Shown here piece after piece: positions 36,878 to 45,789 of a stretch of DNA of 52,583 nt. The DNA comes from Pseudomonas sp. PA15(2017). GTDB lineage: Bacteria > Pseudomonadota > Gammaproteobacteria > Pseudomonadales > Pseudomonadaceae. The DNA is taken from contig NZ_MSXV01000044.1 of assembly GCF_001945395.1 (NCBI RefSeq), positions 23,720 to 76,302 on the forward strand, in the 5' to 3' direction. The translations under genes were made by a program, and so were the position numbers. The number at the start of each line of letters is the position of its first letter. Position 1 is the stretch's first letter. The notes under the pieces are model-generated. The model was not told the origin of the DNA. It worked only from the letters and a program-made list of their open reading frames with translations, and did no database searches.

Positions 36878-37054
36878 TCAAGACGATTTTTTTCCGCCAC
36901 CGCCGTGGCTGTTCTGACCGCCCTTGCGGCCTGCCTCTGCAGCTTTCTCGCGGTCGTTGGCGAAATTACCACCGCTTTTCTTGCCGCCCTTGCGGCCGGC
37001 CTCCGCCGCTTTGGTTGGATCGTTTGCAAAGTTGCCAGGATTGCGATGAGCCAT
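36878..37054 (-). CDS. KGG-motif general stress protein (YciG-like)
   Basis: 58 aa from ATG 37054, preceded by AAGGAGACGACA; the longer frame to 37159 has no support. It has two copies of the stress-induced KGG repeat, GNFANDPTKAAEAGRKGGKK and GNFANDREKAAEAGRKGGQN, followed by a Gly-rich tail (SHGGGGKKSS). The very hydrophilic Gly/Lys-rich composition is that of YciG/con-10 proteins, disordered stress proteins in the RpoS-type response of enterics. It complements the DUF892 protein at 22341, since yciG and yciE/F are neighbours in E. coli. Confidence 0.9.
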   Translation of the reverse strand: MAHRNPGNFANDPTKAAEAGRKGGKKSGGNFANDREKAAEAGRKGGQNSHGGGGKKSS

Positions 37055-37386
37055 TGTCGTCTCCTTGTTGTTCGGTAATGAAGCAAACCACAAGAAATAC
37101 GAATTAGCGGCGTAGCTTTTGTTCGAAGTTAATAATCGAATAAAGGACGAATGGCGCAATTTGCTATTGAAGTGCCGGCACCGTGGAGCGCAGCTGGTAG
37201 TGGCGGGTCGTGCAAAATGCCGGGTATTTAACGGCGTCTAGTGCATCGTGCATGACGATTATTTTGAACACCGCTGTTTTCATTGAGAAAACTTTTTGGC
37301 ATCACCCATGCATGATTGTTGTCGATCTGAACCGTGCAATTGCACGCTTCCCAAACAATCTGCCACTCAATCTCCGAAGGTGAGCT
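37055..37386. other. Divergent intergenic region
   Basis: 332 bp between the divergent KGG and DUF1652 genes. AT-rich, with promoters expected for both. No ORF, and no clear repeats seen. Confidence 0.5.
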
Positions 37387-37389
37387 GTG

Positions 37390-37671
37390 ATGATGTCTAT
37401 TCTCGAACAACGGCAGATCATTGAATCCGCCTTTCTGCCGCTCAACTGCCGTTGCCTTGTCGAGGCCGATGACACACTGACCGTGCAAATCCGTGCCGTT
37501 GGCGGCGAGCGGGTATTGCTGGGCGTCAAGGGCATTCAACGTAACGAACTGTCCAGCTCTCGTTCCATATCGCAGCTCGTGCTGCGCCTGCGCCAGCAGG
37601 TGACCTTGCAAGAGTCCACGCACTTGACGAACCGTGAGGACCGTGCCCTGCGAAGCGCCATTCACGCCTGA
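37390..37671 (+). CDS. DUF1652-family small protein
   Basis: 93 aa from ATG 37390; GTG 37387 and ATG 37393 are alternatives in frame. The N-terminus MMSILEQRQIIESAFLPLNC and RCLVEADDTLTVQI, then GIQRNELSSSRSISQLVLRL, are the typical helix-strand-strand-helix layout of DUF1652, a family largely confined to Pseudomonas. Function unknown; cytosolic. Its stop lies 19 bp before the MITE at 37691, which could act as its 3' barrier. Confidence 0.85.
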   Translation: MMSILEQRQIIESAFLPLNCRCLVEADDTLTVQIRAVGGERVLLGVKGIQRNELSSSRSISQLVLRLRQQVTLQESTHLTNREDRALRSAIHA

Positions 37672-37690
37672 AAAAGGTGCACTGGCTTAG

Positions 37691-38031
37691 GGTCTGTTCC
37701 CGTTTCAGCGCGAGTCGCGTTGCCGCGAGAAATGGCCTCCGGTTAGGCGCAGGACGCAGGGAATGGACTAGCCGTCCGCGTTTTCCCTTGCCAAGTCCTG
37801 CAACGACAGCGGAGGCCATTTCCCACGCAACCTAGGCGGCCCCACCCGGAGGGCCGGGCCAGTTTTTGTGCGATGCGGCGTTACTCGATGGCTCATTTGG
37901 CCCGCCAAACTTCGCATCTGTGTGCCCCACATGGATGTGGGAAATGCCGCAAGCCCGCCTGGAGCGGGCGCGGCCCTCGCCTCGCACAAAAACTGGCTCC
38001 GGCGCGGCCGTGCGTGAAACGGGAACGGACC
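37691..38031. mobile_element. 341-bp MITE-like element, copy 1
   Basis: Terminal inverted repeats GGTCTGTTCCCGTTTCA and TGAAACGGGAACGGACC (one mismatch in 17). Flanks are TTAG (left) and CTAG (right), a YTAG pattern like IS5-type target sites. No ORF of interest. The interior (for example GGCCATTTC...CAGTTTTTGTGCG) matches, in reverse complement, the copy at 42998-43311 over its whole length with scattered differences and small indels. It is non-autonomous; its right border lies exactly at the stop codon of the kinase gene at 38032. Confidence 0.8.
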
Positions 38032-40566
38032 CTAGTTTGAGCCGGCCGTTTCCAGTAGCTGCGCCAGTCGATCAGCCAGATCCCGGCGGCGGAAAGGTTT
38101 GGCCAGTACGTCGAAACTGCTGATCTGGGTCGGCGTCAGGTTGGCATAACCAGTGATGATCAGCACCGGCAGCTTGGGAATGCGCTGGCGCAGCTCCTGG
38201 GCGAGCTGGGCGCCGGTCTTGTTTTCCATGATGTGATCGGTGACCAGCGCATCCGGGCGCAGGCCCTCGTCGATCAGCGTGAGGGCTGCGGCAGCCGAAT
38301 CCACTTCAGTCACTTGGTAACCCAGGTCATGCAGTTGCAGGCTGGTGGTATCACGCACCAGCGTTTCGTCATCGACCAGCAGGATGTGGGTAGGCCGTGA
38401 CGCACGCGGTACTTCTTCATCGCGTTCGGGCCGTTCGCAGGCGACCGGCGCATCGGTGGTTGGCAGCCACAGGCTGACCCGTGTGCCGTTCCCAGGCGAC
38501 GAATCGATGGCGAAACTACCGCCTGATTGCACCAGCAACCCCTGCACCATGGACAGACCCAGCCCAGTGCCCTTGCCGACGCCTTTGGTCGAGTAGAAGG
38601 GTTCGGCGCAGCGCCGCAGGGTTTGCTCATCCATGCCGCAGCCCGAATCGACGAGCACCAGGCGGGCGTATTGACCGCCGCTCAATCCGGCGGCGTTCTC
38701 ACCAGGCATTTCGTCAAGTTCGGCAGCGATGCTCAGTCGGCCACTTTCGCCCATGGCATCACGGGCGTTGACGGCCAGGTTGAGCACCGCAAGCTCCAAC
38801 TGGTGAGGGTCGATGAATACCGTGGGCATGCGCTCGGGAATATCGATGCGCAATTCGATCATCGGCCCGAGAGAGCGCTGGATCAGGTCACGCATATTGC
38901 GAATCAGCGTACACAGGGCCACGGGCTGCGGCTTGAGGGTTTGCCGGCGGGCGAAGGTCAGCAGCCTGCCCACCAGGATTCTTGCGCGGTCGGCGGCCTG
39001 CAGCGCGCCGTCGGCCAGCTTGGTGCAACGTTCGTCCGGCAGGCGCCGGCGAATCAGTTCCAGCGAAGCCATGATCGGCGTCAGCAGGTTGTTGAAGTCA
39101 TGGGCGATGCCGCCGGTGAGTTGGCCGACCATCTCCATCTTGTGCGCTTCGTGCAGTTGCGCCACGGCCGCTTCGCGCTGCGCCACCATGGTAGCGACGC
39201 GATCTTCGAGGGACTCGTTCAGCTCGCGCAGTTCGGCTTCGGCGCGTACCCGTTCGCTGATGTCGACGCATACGCAGATGGTGCCGGCAACACGCTGTTG
39301 TTCGTCGAGCAGCGGTGAGACGTGATTCTGCACCCACACCACGCTGCCATCGGCGCGGCTGTGGCAGCGGGTGTTCTCGAACGGACGACCGTGGCGCAGG
39401 TTGTATTCGCAAGGCGAGGTGACCGATGCGCTCTCACCCGACTCGGCCAGCTCGTACAGGCTCTGACCGAGCAATTGCTCGCGGCTGCGGCCGACAATTT
39501 CGCAGTAGTGATCGTTGACGCGCACCAGGGTCATGCCGGCATCGCATACGGCAATACCGGCACCGGCCTGATCGAACATCGCCGACAATTGCGTGGAGCT
39601 GAGGCGCAGGGCCACTTCGGCGCGGGCGTGGGTGATCCACGCCCAGGCCAGTTTTGCGGTTTCTTCGGCCAGGTGGGCTTCGAAGTCGGAGAATACGTGG
39701 CCGCTGTCATGCTCGATCACCAGCACGGCATCCAGCACACCATGGCGCACCACCGGCATGTGCAGAGCGGCAGGCATGGCGCCCGAGCCCTCCTGAATCA
39801 GCGGCCTGCCGGCCAGCAGTACGTCGTTCTGCGCGGCATTGTAAGGCTGCAGCGGCTGCCCACATGATGCCTGCGGCACCACGCTCTGGTGGATGCTGAG
39901 CGCCGCCTCGCCATCGAGGTTCTCGGCGAAGAATACCTGCGAGGCATTCAGTTCTTCGGTCAGCCTGCGCAGCACCAGGGCCTCGACCTGATCCGGCTCG
40001 CTGATCGACGGCAGCGCCTGGCCCAATTCCAGCAAAAACGCCTGGCGGCGCTCGAACTGCACACGCTGGGTGGTTTCGTTGACCACGCACAGCACGCCAC
40101 CAACCGACCCGTCCGCTTCGCGTACCGCCGAGTAGGACACATCGAAGTACACCGCTTCGCCGTGGCCATGGCGTTCGATGTAGAAGGGCCGGTCGTTGGC
40201 GGCAAAGGTTTCGCCAGTTTCGCGCACGCCGCTCAGGAGTGGTTCGAGGTCGTCCCACAGTTCGAACCAGTTTTCTACCGCCGGGCGGCCCAGGGCGCGA
40301 GGATGCTTGTTGCCAATGCTCGGGGCGTAGGCGTCGTTATACAGCGCGACGTATTGCGGCCCCCAGAACAGCACGATCTGCGCTTTTACTGGCAGCACCG
40401 TGCTCATCAGGGTTTTTAGCACCGTCGACCATTGCGCAGGGGCACCCAGCGGCGAGGTGCTTTCGTCGAGCCGATGCAGCAGTTCACCGATCTTCCCGCC
40501 ACTGGCGGTAAACGCCAGGGGTTCGATAGCGGATTTGTGGGGGACTGACTTGGTCAACTGATCCAT
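38032..40566 (-). CDS. PAS-GAF-PAS hybrid histidine kinase with receiver
   Basis: 844 aa. The PAS-like input at about 30-165 (TLMSTVLPVKAQIVLFWGPQ, YNDAYAPSIGNKHPRALG) is followed by a GAF at about 172-315 (LVLRRLTEELNASQVFFAEN) and a PAS at about 325-440 (QAGAGIAVCDAGMTLVRVND). The kinase has [15 protein letters not shown] (His489), N box [27 protein letters not shown]. The receiver at about 725-844 has DALVTDHIMENKTG and VLAKPF. No transmembrane segment. The stop codon TAG is formed by the CTAG bordering the MITE, so the original C-terminus may have been different. Divergent from the GAF-EAL gene at 41146. Confidence 0.92.
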   Translation of the reverse strand: MDQLTKSVPHKSAIEPLAFTASGGKIGELLHRLDESTSPLGAPAQWSTVLKTLMSTVLPVKAQIVLFWGPQYVALYNDAYAPSIGNKHPRALGRPAVENWFELWDDLEPLLSGVRETGETFAANDRPFYIERHGHGEAVYFDVSYSAVREADGSVGGVLCVVNETTQRVQFERRQAFLLELGQALPSISEPDQVEALVLRRLTEELNASQVFFAENLDGEAALSIHQSVVPQASCGQPLQPYNAAQNDVLLAGRPLIQEGSGAMPAALHMPVVRHGVLDAVLVIEHDSGHVFSDFEAHLAEETAKLAWAWITHARAEVALRLSSTQLSAMFDQAGAGIAVCDAGMTLVRVNDHYCEIVGRSREQLLGQSLYELAESGESASVTSPCEYNLRHGRPFENTRCHSRADGSVVWVQNHVSPLLDEQQRVAGTICVCVDISERVRAEAELRELNESLEDRVATMVAQREAAVAQLHEAHKMEMVGQLTGGIAHDFNNLLTPIMASLELIRRRLPDERCTKLADGALQAADRARILVGRLLTFARRQTLKPQPVALCTLIRNMRDLIQRSLGPMIELRIDIPERMPTVFIDPHQLELAVLNLAVNARDAMGESGRLSIAAELDEMPGENAAGLSGGQYARLVLVDSGCGMDEQTLRRCAEPFYSTKGVGKGTGLGLSMVQGLLVQSGGSFAIDSSPGNGTRVSLWLPTTDAPVACERPERDEEVPRASRPTHILLVDDETLVRDTTSLQLHDLGYQVTEVDSAAAALTLIDEGLRPDALVTDHIMENKTGAQLAQELRQRIPKLPVLIITGYANLTPTQISSFDVLAKPFRRRDLADRLAQLLETAGSN

Positions 40567-41145
40567 ATCATCAAGGCGGGCGCGCTAGTCGAGGCAGGAC
40601 GATCTTGTCTGCTAGCTAAGAGCGGCCGAAACGGCATCGTGTTCCGCCATAATTCGGCGTTCTCGACGACCTGCGCGCTGCGTCGCTTCGCCTGTCGCGG
40701 CATTTTCAGCGCTCGGCAGTGGCCCTGCCAGGCTGGATGGGCGCCACTCGCAAATAACTACGGTGGATACGCTCGACCTCGCCGCTGCGGACCAGCGCCT
40801 GCAGCGCTACATCGAGGCGCGGCAACTTCCGACAGACTATAAGCCTGGCCGGTGGTGCCACAGAGCGGCCACCACTACGCAGCCGTACCGCAAGCGGCAA
40901 CGTGCCACGTGAACCTCGTGGACATCCATATCGAGTGGCCAGTTTTCGCATTCACTGCACTCCAGACCTTGACTGATGTCTGATATCCGTAAGCCGGCCA
41001 TCGTGTCGGTTTCTCGCCGCCAGAAGGTTGCGAAGATTTGCGCAACCGTCTACGGGCGGTGATGTCATTTGGTTATCATTCACTGGAAGGTCTGCGAGTC
41101 GGATTCCGGCACCCGCTTCCGTACGCTAGAACCGAGAGAAAGACG
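40567..41145. other. Divergent intergenic region with possible coding relic
   Basis: 579 bp between the hybrid kinase and the EAL gene. On the minus strand around 40745-40845 the peptide LPRLDVALQALVRSGEVERI recalls the C-terminal end of amino-acid-type solute-binding proteins, but the rest of the frame is degenerate. No intact gene. Promoters of both flanking genes should be here. Confidence 0.4.
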
Positions 41146-42948
41146 ATGCAGGCTCCTTACCCACCCTTGCCGTTGAATGAGCTCAACCGCCAGCGCCTGA
41201 TCGATACCCACCCTTGCCTCATTGAAGGCAATAGCGACTCGTTCCTCGACGAGGTGGTGAAGATCGCTGCTCTGTACTTCAACACCCCCATCTGCCTGAT
41301 CACCGTTCTCGACCGCAAACGCCAGTGGTTCCGCGCACGGGTAGGCACCGACCTGCAGGAAACCCCGCGTGCCGACTCCTTCTGCGCCTACAGCGTGGCC
41401 ATCGGTGCAAGCGTCGAGGTCTGCGATGCCCAACAGGACGAACGCTTTCGCTGCAACCCGCTGGTTACCGGCGAGCCGGGCATTCGTTACTACGCCGGCG
41501 TGCCGCTGGTGCTCGAAGGCGGGCTGGTACTCGGCAACCTGTGCGTGATCGATACCCAGCCGCGCCCGCCGATGTCCGCCGCCGACATGGCGATGCTGCA
41601 GCAGATCGGACGCCTGGCCGTCACTCGCCTGGAGGAGATGCGTACCGCGGCCTTCATCGACGGTACCACCGGGTTGTACAACCACGCCAAGCTGGACGAA
41701 GACATCAGCGAGGCCATCGAGAAGGGCGACAGCCCACTGGCGGTGGCCATCGAGATGGTATCGCCGGCGCAACTCAATGACATGCTCAAATCGCTGGGCT
41801 TCCAGTTCCTGACCGACTTCACGCTGTCGGTGAAGAACACCCTGCGCAGCCTGCTGCCGGCCAGTTGGGAGCTTTACAAGATCAGTGCGCTGCGCTTCGC
41901 CTGTGCCGTGCCCGGCGATCAGCTGGACCAGGCCAAGGCGGTATTCGCCACCCTGATCGAAGCGTTCGGCAAGCCCATCCATTGCCAGGAACTGCCCGTG
42001 TTGCCTCAGATCGGAATCGGCGTGCTGCGTCTGGAGCCCGGTGCGGTGCCCGAGGACTGGATGCGCCTGATCGTCTGCGCCGCCGACGAGGCGCGCTTAT
42101 CGGGCCAGGGCTGGGCTTACTACGACGAACAGATGGATGCGGCGCAGCAACGTAGCAACCGCCTGCTCAACGACCTGGCCGATGCGGTGCGCGCCGACGA
42201 CCAGCTACGCCTGGTGTATCAGCCGCGCGTCGACCTGCACACTGGTGTCTGCCTGTCCGTCGAGGCGCTGCTGCGCTGGACGCACCCGACTCTGGGCGAG
42301 ATCAGCCCCACCGAATTCATTCCCCTGGCCGAGAGAACGCCGCTGATCCACGCCGTGAGCTTCTGGGTGGTCAACAGCGCGATCAGCCAGATCAAGGCTT
42401 GGCGCCGTGAGGGTGTGGATCTCAAGGTGGCGATCAACGTCTCGGCCGAAGACCTGAACAACGACCACCTGACCGACGAGATCGTCCGCCTGCTGGCACG
42501 CAACGAGCTGAACGGCTCATGCCTGGAAGTGGAGTTCACTGAAAGTGCGCTGGTTGGCGATTTCTCGGTAGTGATCACCCAGATCGAGCGGCTCAAGGCC
42601 ATGGGCGTGGAGATCGCCATCGACGACTTCGGCAGCGGCTACAGCAACTGGTCGTACCTGCGCGACATCCCCGCCGATACGGTCAAGCTCGACCGCTCGT
42701 TCATGGATGACCTGCAGCCGGGCAAGAGAGACTGGAACATCGTGCGTGCGTTGATCAGCCTGGCCAGGGAACTGGGCCAGCGTGTGGTCGCCGAAGGCGT
42801 CGAAGCCGAACACACCCTTAGGGTGATTCGCGACTGGGGTTGCCAGGAAGCCCAGGGCTTCTACATTTCGCAGCCGCTAGAGGCCGGTGACCTGCTGCCG
42901 TGGCTGAGCCGCTGCTCGTTCGCCACCAGCAGCTCGGAACTGGCGTAG
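41146..42948 (+). CDS. GAF-(degenerate GGDEF)-EAL c-di-GMP phosphodiesterase
   Basis: 600 aa from ATG 41146; the frame could extend to 41038 without support. GAF at about 20-160 (FNTPICLITVLDRKRQWFRA, YYAGVPLVLEGGLVLGNLCV). A GGDEF-like fold at about 170-330 (FIDGTTGLYNHAKLDEDI) lacks the GGDEF signature, so it is not a cyclase. The EAL domain, at about 345-590, keeps the catalytic set: VEALLRW, NVSAEDL, EFTES, AIDDFGSGYSN, VKLDRSF, VVAEGVE and QGFYISQPL. It should hydrolyse c-di-GMP under GAF control. No membrane segments. Divergent from the hybrid kinase, perhaps co-regulated. MITE copy 2 starts 49 bp after the stop. Confidence 0.92.
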   Translation: MQAPYPPLPLNELNRQRLIDTHPCLIEGNSDSFLDEVVKIAALYFNTPICLITVLDRKRQWFRARVGTDLQETPRADSFCAYSVAIGASVEVCDAQQDERFRCNPLVTGEPGIRYYAGVPLVLEGGLVLGNLCVIDTQPRPPMSAADMAMLQQIGRLAVTRLEEMRTAAFIDGTTGLYNHAKLDEDISEAIEKGDSPLAVAIEMVSPAQLNDMLKSLGFQFLTDFTLSVKNTLRSLLPASWELYKISALRFACAVPGDQLDQAKAVFATLIEAFGKPIHCQELPVLPQIGIGVLRLEPGAVPEDWMRLIVCAADEARLSGQGWAYYDEQMDAAQQRSNRLLNDLADAVRADDQLRLVYQPRVDLHTGVCLSVEALLRWTHPTLGEISPTEFIPLAERTPLIHAVSFWVVNSAISQIKAWRREGVDLKVAINVSAEDLNNDHLTDEIVRLLARNELNGSCLEVEFTESALVGDFSVVITQIERLKAMGVEIAIDDFGSGYSNWSYLRDIPADTVKLDRSFMDDLQPGKRDWNIVRALISLARELGQRVVAEGVEAEHTLRVIRDWGCQEAQGFYISQPLEAGDLLPWLSRCSFATSSSELA

Positions 42949-42997
42949 GGCGCCTCGGTTGAATTCGGCGCTGCCCGGAATATTCGGTTACGGCCAA

Positions 42998-43311
42998 GGT
43001 CTGTTCCCGTTTCACGCAAGGCCGCGCCAGAGCCAGTTTTTGCGCGAGGCAAGGGCCGCGCTCGCGCCAGGCGGGCGTGCGGCAATTTCCCACATCCATA
43101 TGGGGCACACAGATGCGAGGTTTGCCGGGCCAAATGCGCCATCGCGTAACGCTGCATTGCGCAAAAACCGGCCTGGCTCTCCGGGTTGCGCGGAAAATGA
43201 CCGCCGCTGTCGTTGCAGGACTTGGCAAGGGGACAGCCATTCCTGCGTCCTGCGCCTGACCGCAGGCCATTTCTCGCGGCAACGCGGCTTGCGCTGAAAC
43301 GGGAACAGACC
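42998..43311. mobile_element. 314-bp MITE-like element, copy 2 (inverted)
   Basis: Terminal repeats GGTCTGTTCCCGTTTCA and TGAAACGGGAACAGACC are perfect inverted repeats of 17 bp. The right flank is CTAG, the left flank CCAA, so no target duplication is left. The interior is the reverse complement of copy 1 at 37691-38031, about 30 bp shorter. The two copies point toward each other around the kinase/EAL gene pair. No ORF of interest. Confidence 0.8.
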
Positions 43312-43349
43312 CTAGCATCAGGCTCGTCGTTCCCCACCGAGCCGCCACC

Positions 43350-43982
43350 ATGGCCCTGCACCTCTGGTTCACCTTCTTCCTGGCTTACCTGGCTACCACG
43401 CTGACACCGGGGCCGAACGTGCTGTTGGTGGTGCGCAACGCGTTGCGTCACGGGCCGGCCGCCATGGGCGCTACCTTGCTGGGCAACCTGAGTGCTCAAC
43501 TCCTGGTCGTCACCGGAGTTGCACTGGGCGTCGGCGTGCTGCTGGTTGCCATGCCCACGGCGTTTCTGGCCCTGAAAATCATCGGCGCCGGCTACCTGAT
43601 CTACCTGGGGATTCGCCAGTTGCTCGGTCGTCAGCCAGGCGCCAGCACAGGCGGGGTGGCGCCTGCGGCCAGCCCGGTCGCGAGTTGGCGGATCGCTGGC
43701 GAGGCATTTCTGGTGTCGATCAGCAATCCCAAGTCGATGATCTTCCTGTGCGCCTTCCTGCCGCAGTTCCTGCAGGCGGATCGTTCGGTGACGGGGCAGT
43801 TCATCATCATGTACCTGACCATCGCCATGGTGGTCGTCAGCGTGCACGTGCTGTATGGCTACAGCGCCTTTCGCTTCGGCAAGCGCCTCAGTGGCGCCTC
43901 CTGGGTTTCACTGATCAAGCGCCTGACTGGCGCGTTGTTCATCGGCCTGGGTGTGCGGCTGTTGGCGGTGCGGGCCGCCTAG
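43350..43982 (+). CDS. LysE/RhtB-family amino-acid exporter
   Basis: 210 aa with six hydrophobic segments. The N-terminal family signature is LWFTFFLAYLATTLTPGPNV; later GYLIYLGIRQLL and the conserved loop GEAFLVSISNPKSMIFLCAF. It exports an amino acid or a similar metabolite across the inner membrane; the substrate is unknown. The stop is followed by a hairpin shared with the convergent symporter gene. It starts 38 bp after the MITE end, so its promoter either lies in the MITE or is very short. Confidence 0.93.
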   Translation: MALHLWFTFFLAYLATTLTPGPNVLLVVRNALRHGPAAMGATLLGNLSAQLLVVTGVALGVGVLLVAMPTAFLALKIIGAGYLIYLGIRQLLGRQPGASTGGVAPAASPVASWRIAGEAFLVSISNPKSMIFLCAFLPQFLQADRSVTGQFIIMYLTIAMVVVSVHVLYGYSAFRFGKRLSGASWVSLIKRLTGALFIGLGVRLLAVRAA

Positions 43983-44012
43983 GTGGCCTTCTTTTGCGGC
44001 GCCGCGTAGCAG

Positions 44013-44039
44013 AACGCCGACCTGGGTTGGGTCGGCGTT
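44013..44039. terminator. Hairpin between convergent genes
   Basis: AACGCCGACC-tgggttg-GGTCGGCGTT, 10 perfect pairs, between the stops at 43982 and 44062. No strong T-run, so termination strength is uncertain. Confidence 0.55.
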
Positions 44040-44061
44040 CGTTGAAGCGGGTGCTTCGCCT

Positions 44062-45528
44062 CTAGTTCTTCAGCGCCTTGCTGGACGATTCGGCGTAGGT
44101 TTCTGCGCAGGTGATGTGGTCGCTGCCATCCCAGCACTCGATGTTTTTCAGATCCGGCATGTCGTCACGGTGGAACACCGGCTCCACGCCCTTGCGTCGT
44201 TGGGCGTTGTAGTGGCTGAGCAGGCGCGCGGCAATCGCCGCCAGCGGCAGGATAGCGACCAGGTTGGTCAGTGCCAGCAGCGGCATGAACACGTCGGCCA
44301 TGGCCCAGACCACCGACACCTTGACCACCGAACCGATCAGCACGAAGGCCATCACCAGCAAACGGAACAGGTTGAGCAGCAGCTTGCTGTCGAAGATGTA
44401 CTGGATATTGGACTCGCCGTAATAGTAGTTGCCGATCACCGAGGTGAAGGCGAACAGCAGGATGGCGAAGGTCAGGTAATGGATGGCCCAGCTGCCGAGC
44501 TGCTGTGCCAGCGCCCATTGGGTCAGGCTGGCACCCAGGGCGGCGTCGCCGTAGGCATGGCCCGGGTCGGCGAGCAGGATGATCAGCGCGGTCATGGTGC
44601 AGATGACCAGGGTGTCGAAATACACACCCAGGGTCTGAACCAGGCCCTGCTTGACCGGGTGCGACACCGACGCCGTGGCACTGGCGTTGGGCACCGAGCC
44701 CATGCCGGCCTCGTTGGAGAACAGGCCGCGGCGCACGCCCATCATGATCGCCGCACCGATGCCGCCACCGGCGATCTCACGCAGGCCGAAGGCGTGGGCG
44801 AAGATGTCGGCGAACACCGCCGGCACATCGCCGATATTGAGAATGATCACCACCAGGCCGATGCCCAGGTACATAACTGCCATCACCGGAACCACGGTCA
44901 CTGACACTTTGGAGATGGTCTGTACGCCGCCGAAGATGATCAGGCCGGTCAGTACGGTCAGCGCGATACCTACGCCCCAAGCCAGGGCGCGGCTGCCGCC
45001 TTCACCGCCGAAGGAGGTCTGCATGGCGTCGACGATGGAGTTGGCCTGCACCGAGTTGAATACCAACCCATAGGTGATGCTGATCATCACCGCGAACACC
45101 ACCGCCAGCCAGCGCCAGCCCAGGGCGCGCTGTATGTAGTAGGCCGGGCCGCCGTGATAGCGATATTGCTTGTCCGACTTGTACAGCTGGCCCAGGGTCG
45201 ATTCCACGAACGACGTGGCGCCGCCGACCAGCGCCACCATCCACATCCAGAACACCGCACCCGGGCCGCCCAGGGCAATGGCCGTGGCCACCCCGGCGAT
45301 GTTGCCGGTACCGACCCGCGACGCCGCGGAAATGGTGAAGGCCTTGAAGGAGGAAATCGCCTCCTTGTCACCATGGTTGCGCTCGAGGATCACCCGGAAC
45401 ATTTCCGGAATCATCCGCAGCTGTACACCGCGGCATTTGTAGGTCAGGTAGATGCCGCTGAGCAGCAGCATGGGAATGGCAAGGTAGGTCCAGAGCAGGC
45501 CGGAGAAGGCATCGAGCAACGCAGACAC
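44062..45528 (-). CDS. Alanine/glycine:cation symporter (AGCS) family protein
   Basis: 488 aa from GTG 45528, preceded by AAAGGAAGACGCCC; the longer frame to 45588 lacks a ribosome site. It has 9-11 membrane segments with the AGCS signatures: FKAFTISAASRVGTGNIAGV, GGPGAVFWMWMVALVGGATS, YHGGPAYYIQRALGWRW and RGLFSNEAGMGSVPNASATA. It imports alanine, glycine or a related amino acid with sodium or protons. The C-terminal tail (VEPVFHRDDMPDLKNIECWD) is cytosolic. Single gene, convergent with the LysE gene. Confidence 0.94.
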   Translation of the reverse strand: MSALLDAFSGLLWTYLAIPMLLLSGIYLTYKCRGVQLRMIPEMFRVILERNHGDKEAISSFKAFTISAASRVGTGNIAGVATAIALGGPGAVFWMWMVALVGGATSFVESTLGQLYKSDKQYRYHGGPAYYIQRALGWRWLAVVFAVMISITYGLVFNSVQANSIVDAMQTSFGGEGGSRALAWGVGIALTVLTGLIIFGGVQTISKVSVTVVPVMAVMYLGIGLVVIILNIGDVPAVFADIFAHAFGLREIAGGGIGAAIMMGVRRGLFSNEAGMGSVPNASATASVSHPVKQGLVQTLGVYFDTLVICTMTALIILLADPGHAYGDAALGASLTQWALAQQLGSWAIHYLTFAILLFAFTSVIGNYYYGESNIQYIFDSKLLLNLFRLLVMAFVLIGSVVKVSVVWAMADVFMPLLALTNLVAILPLAAIAARLLSHYNAQRRKGVEPVFHRDDMPDLKNIECWDGSDHITCAETYAESSSKALKN

Positions 45529-45746
45529 GGGCGTCTTCCTTTGGTCGTCTTTATTCGAAGGGGCGCGAGGATAGGGCAATACGCCCAAATTCCCAAACCC
45601 GATTACGCTGCCAGCTGGCCACGCCAGCCCGGTTCCCTTTCCCTGCAGCGGTACTGCTTAGGGCGGAAAGGGGCGGGTTGGTTCAGGTTACCGAAGCGGC
45701 GCGAGGGGCTTGCTGGGAGCGGTTGGGCTGGGCGCCGCCTGGGTGC

Positions 45747-45771
45747 CCGGAAGCCCGTTGCGGGCTTCCGG
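45747..45771. terminator. Strong hairpin downstream of the PRISE-like SDR gene
   Basis: CCGGAAGCCCG-ttg-CGGGCTTCCGG, 11 perfect pairs with a 3-nt loop, 18 bp beyond the stop at 45790. No T-run on the minus strand, so it may act as an mRNA end stabiliser. Confidence 0.5.
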
Positions 45772-45789
45772 ATGGTACTGACCTGTCGC

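Noticed and set aside
40706..40951. 81-codon minus frame resembling the end of a solute-binding protein
   Set aside because: Only about 20 residues look family-like; too weak to call a gene or pseudogene.
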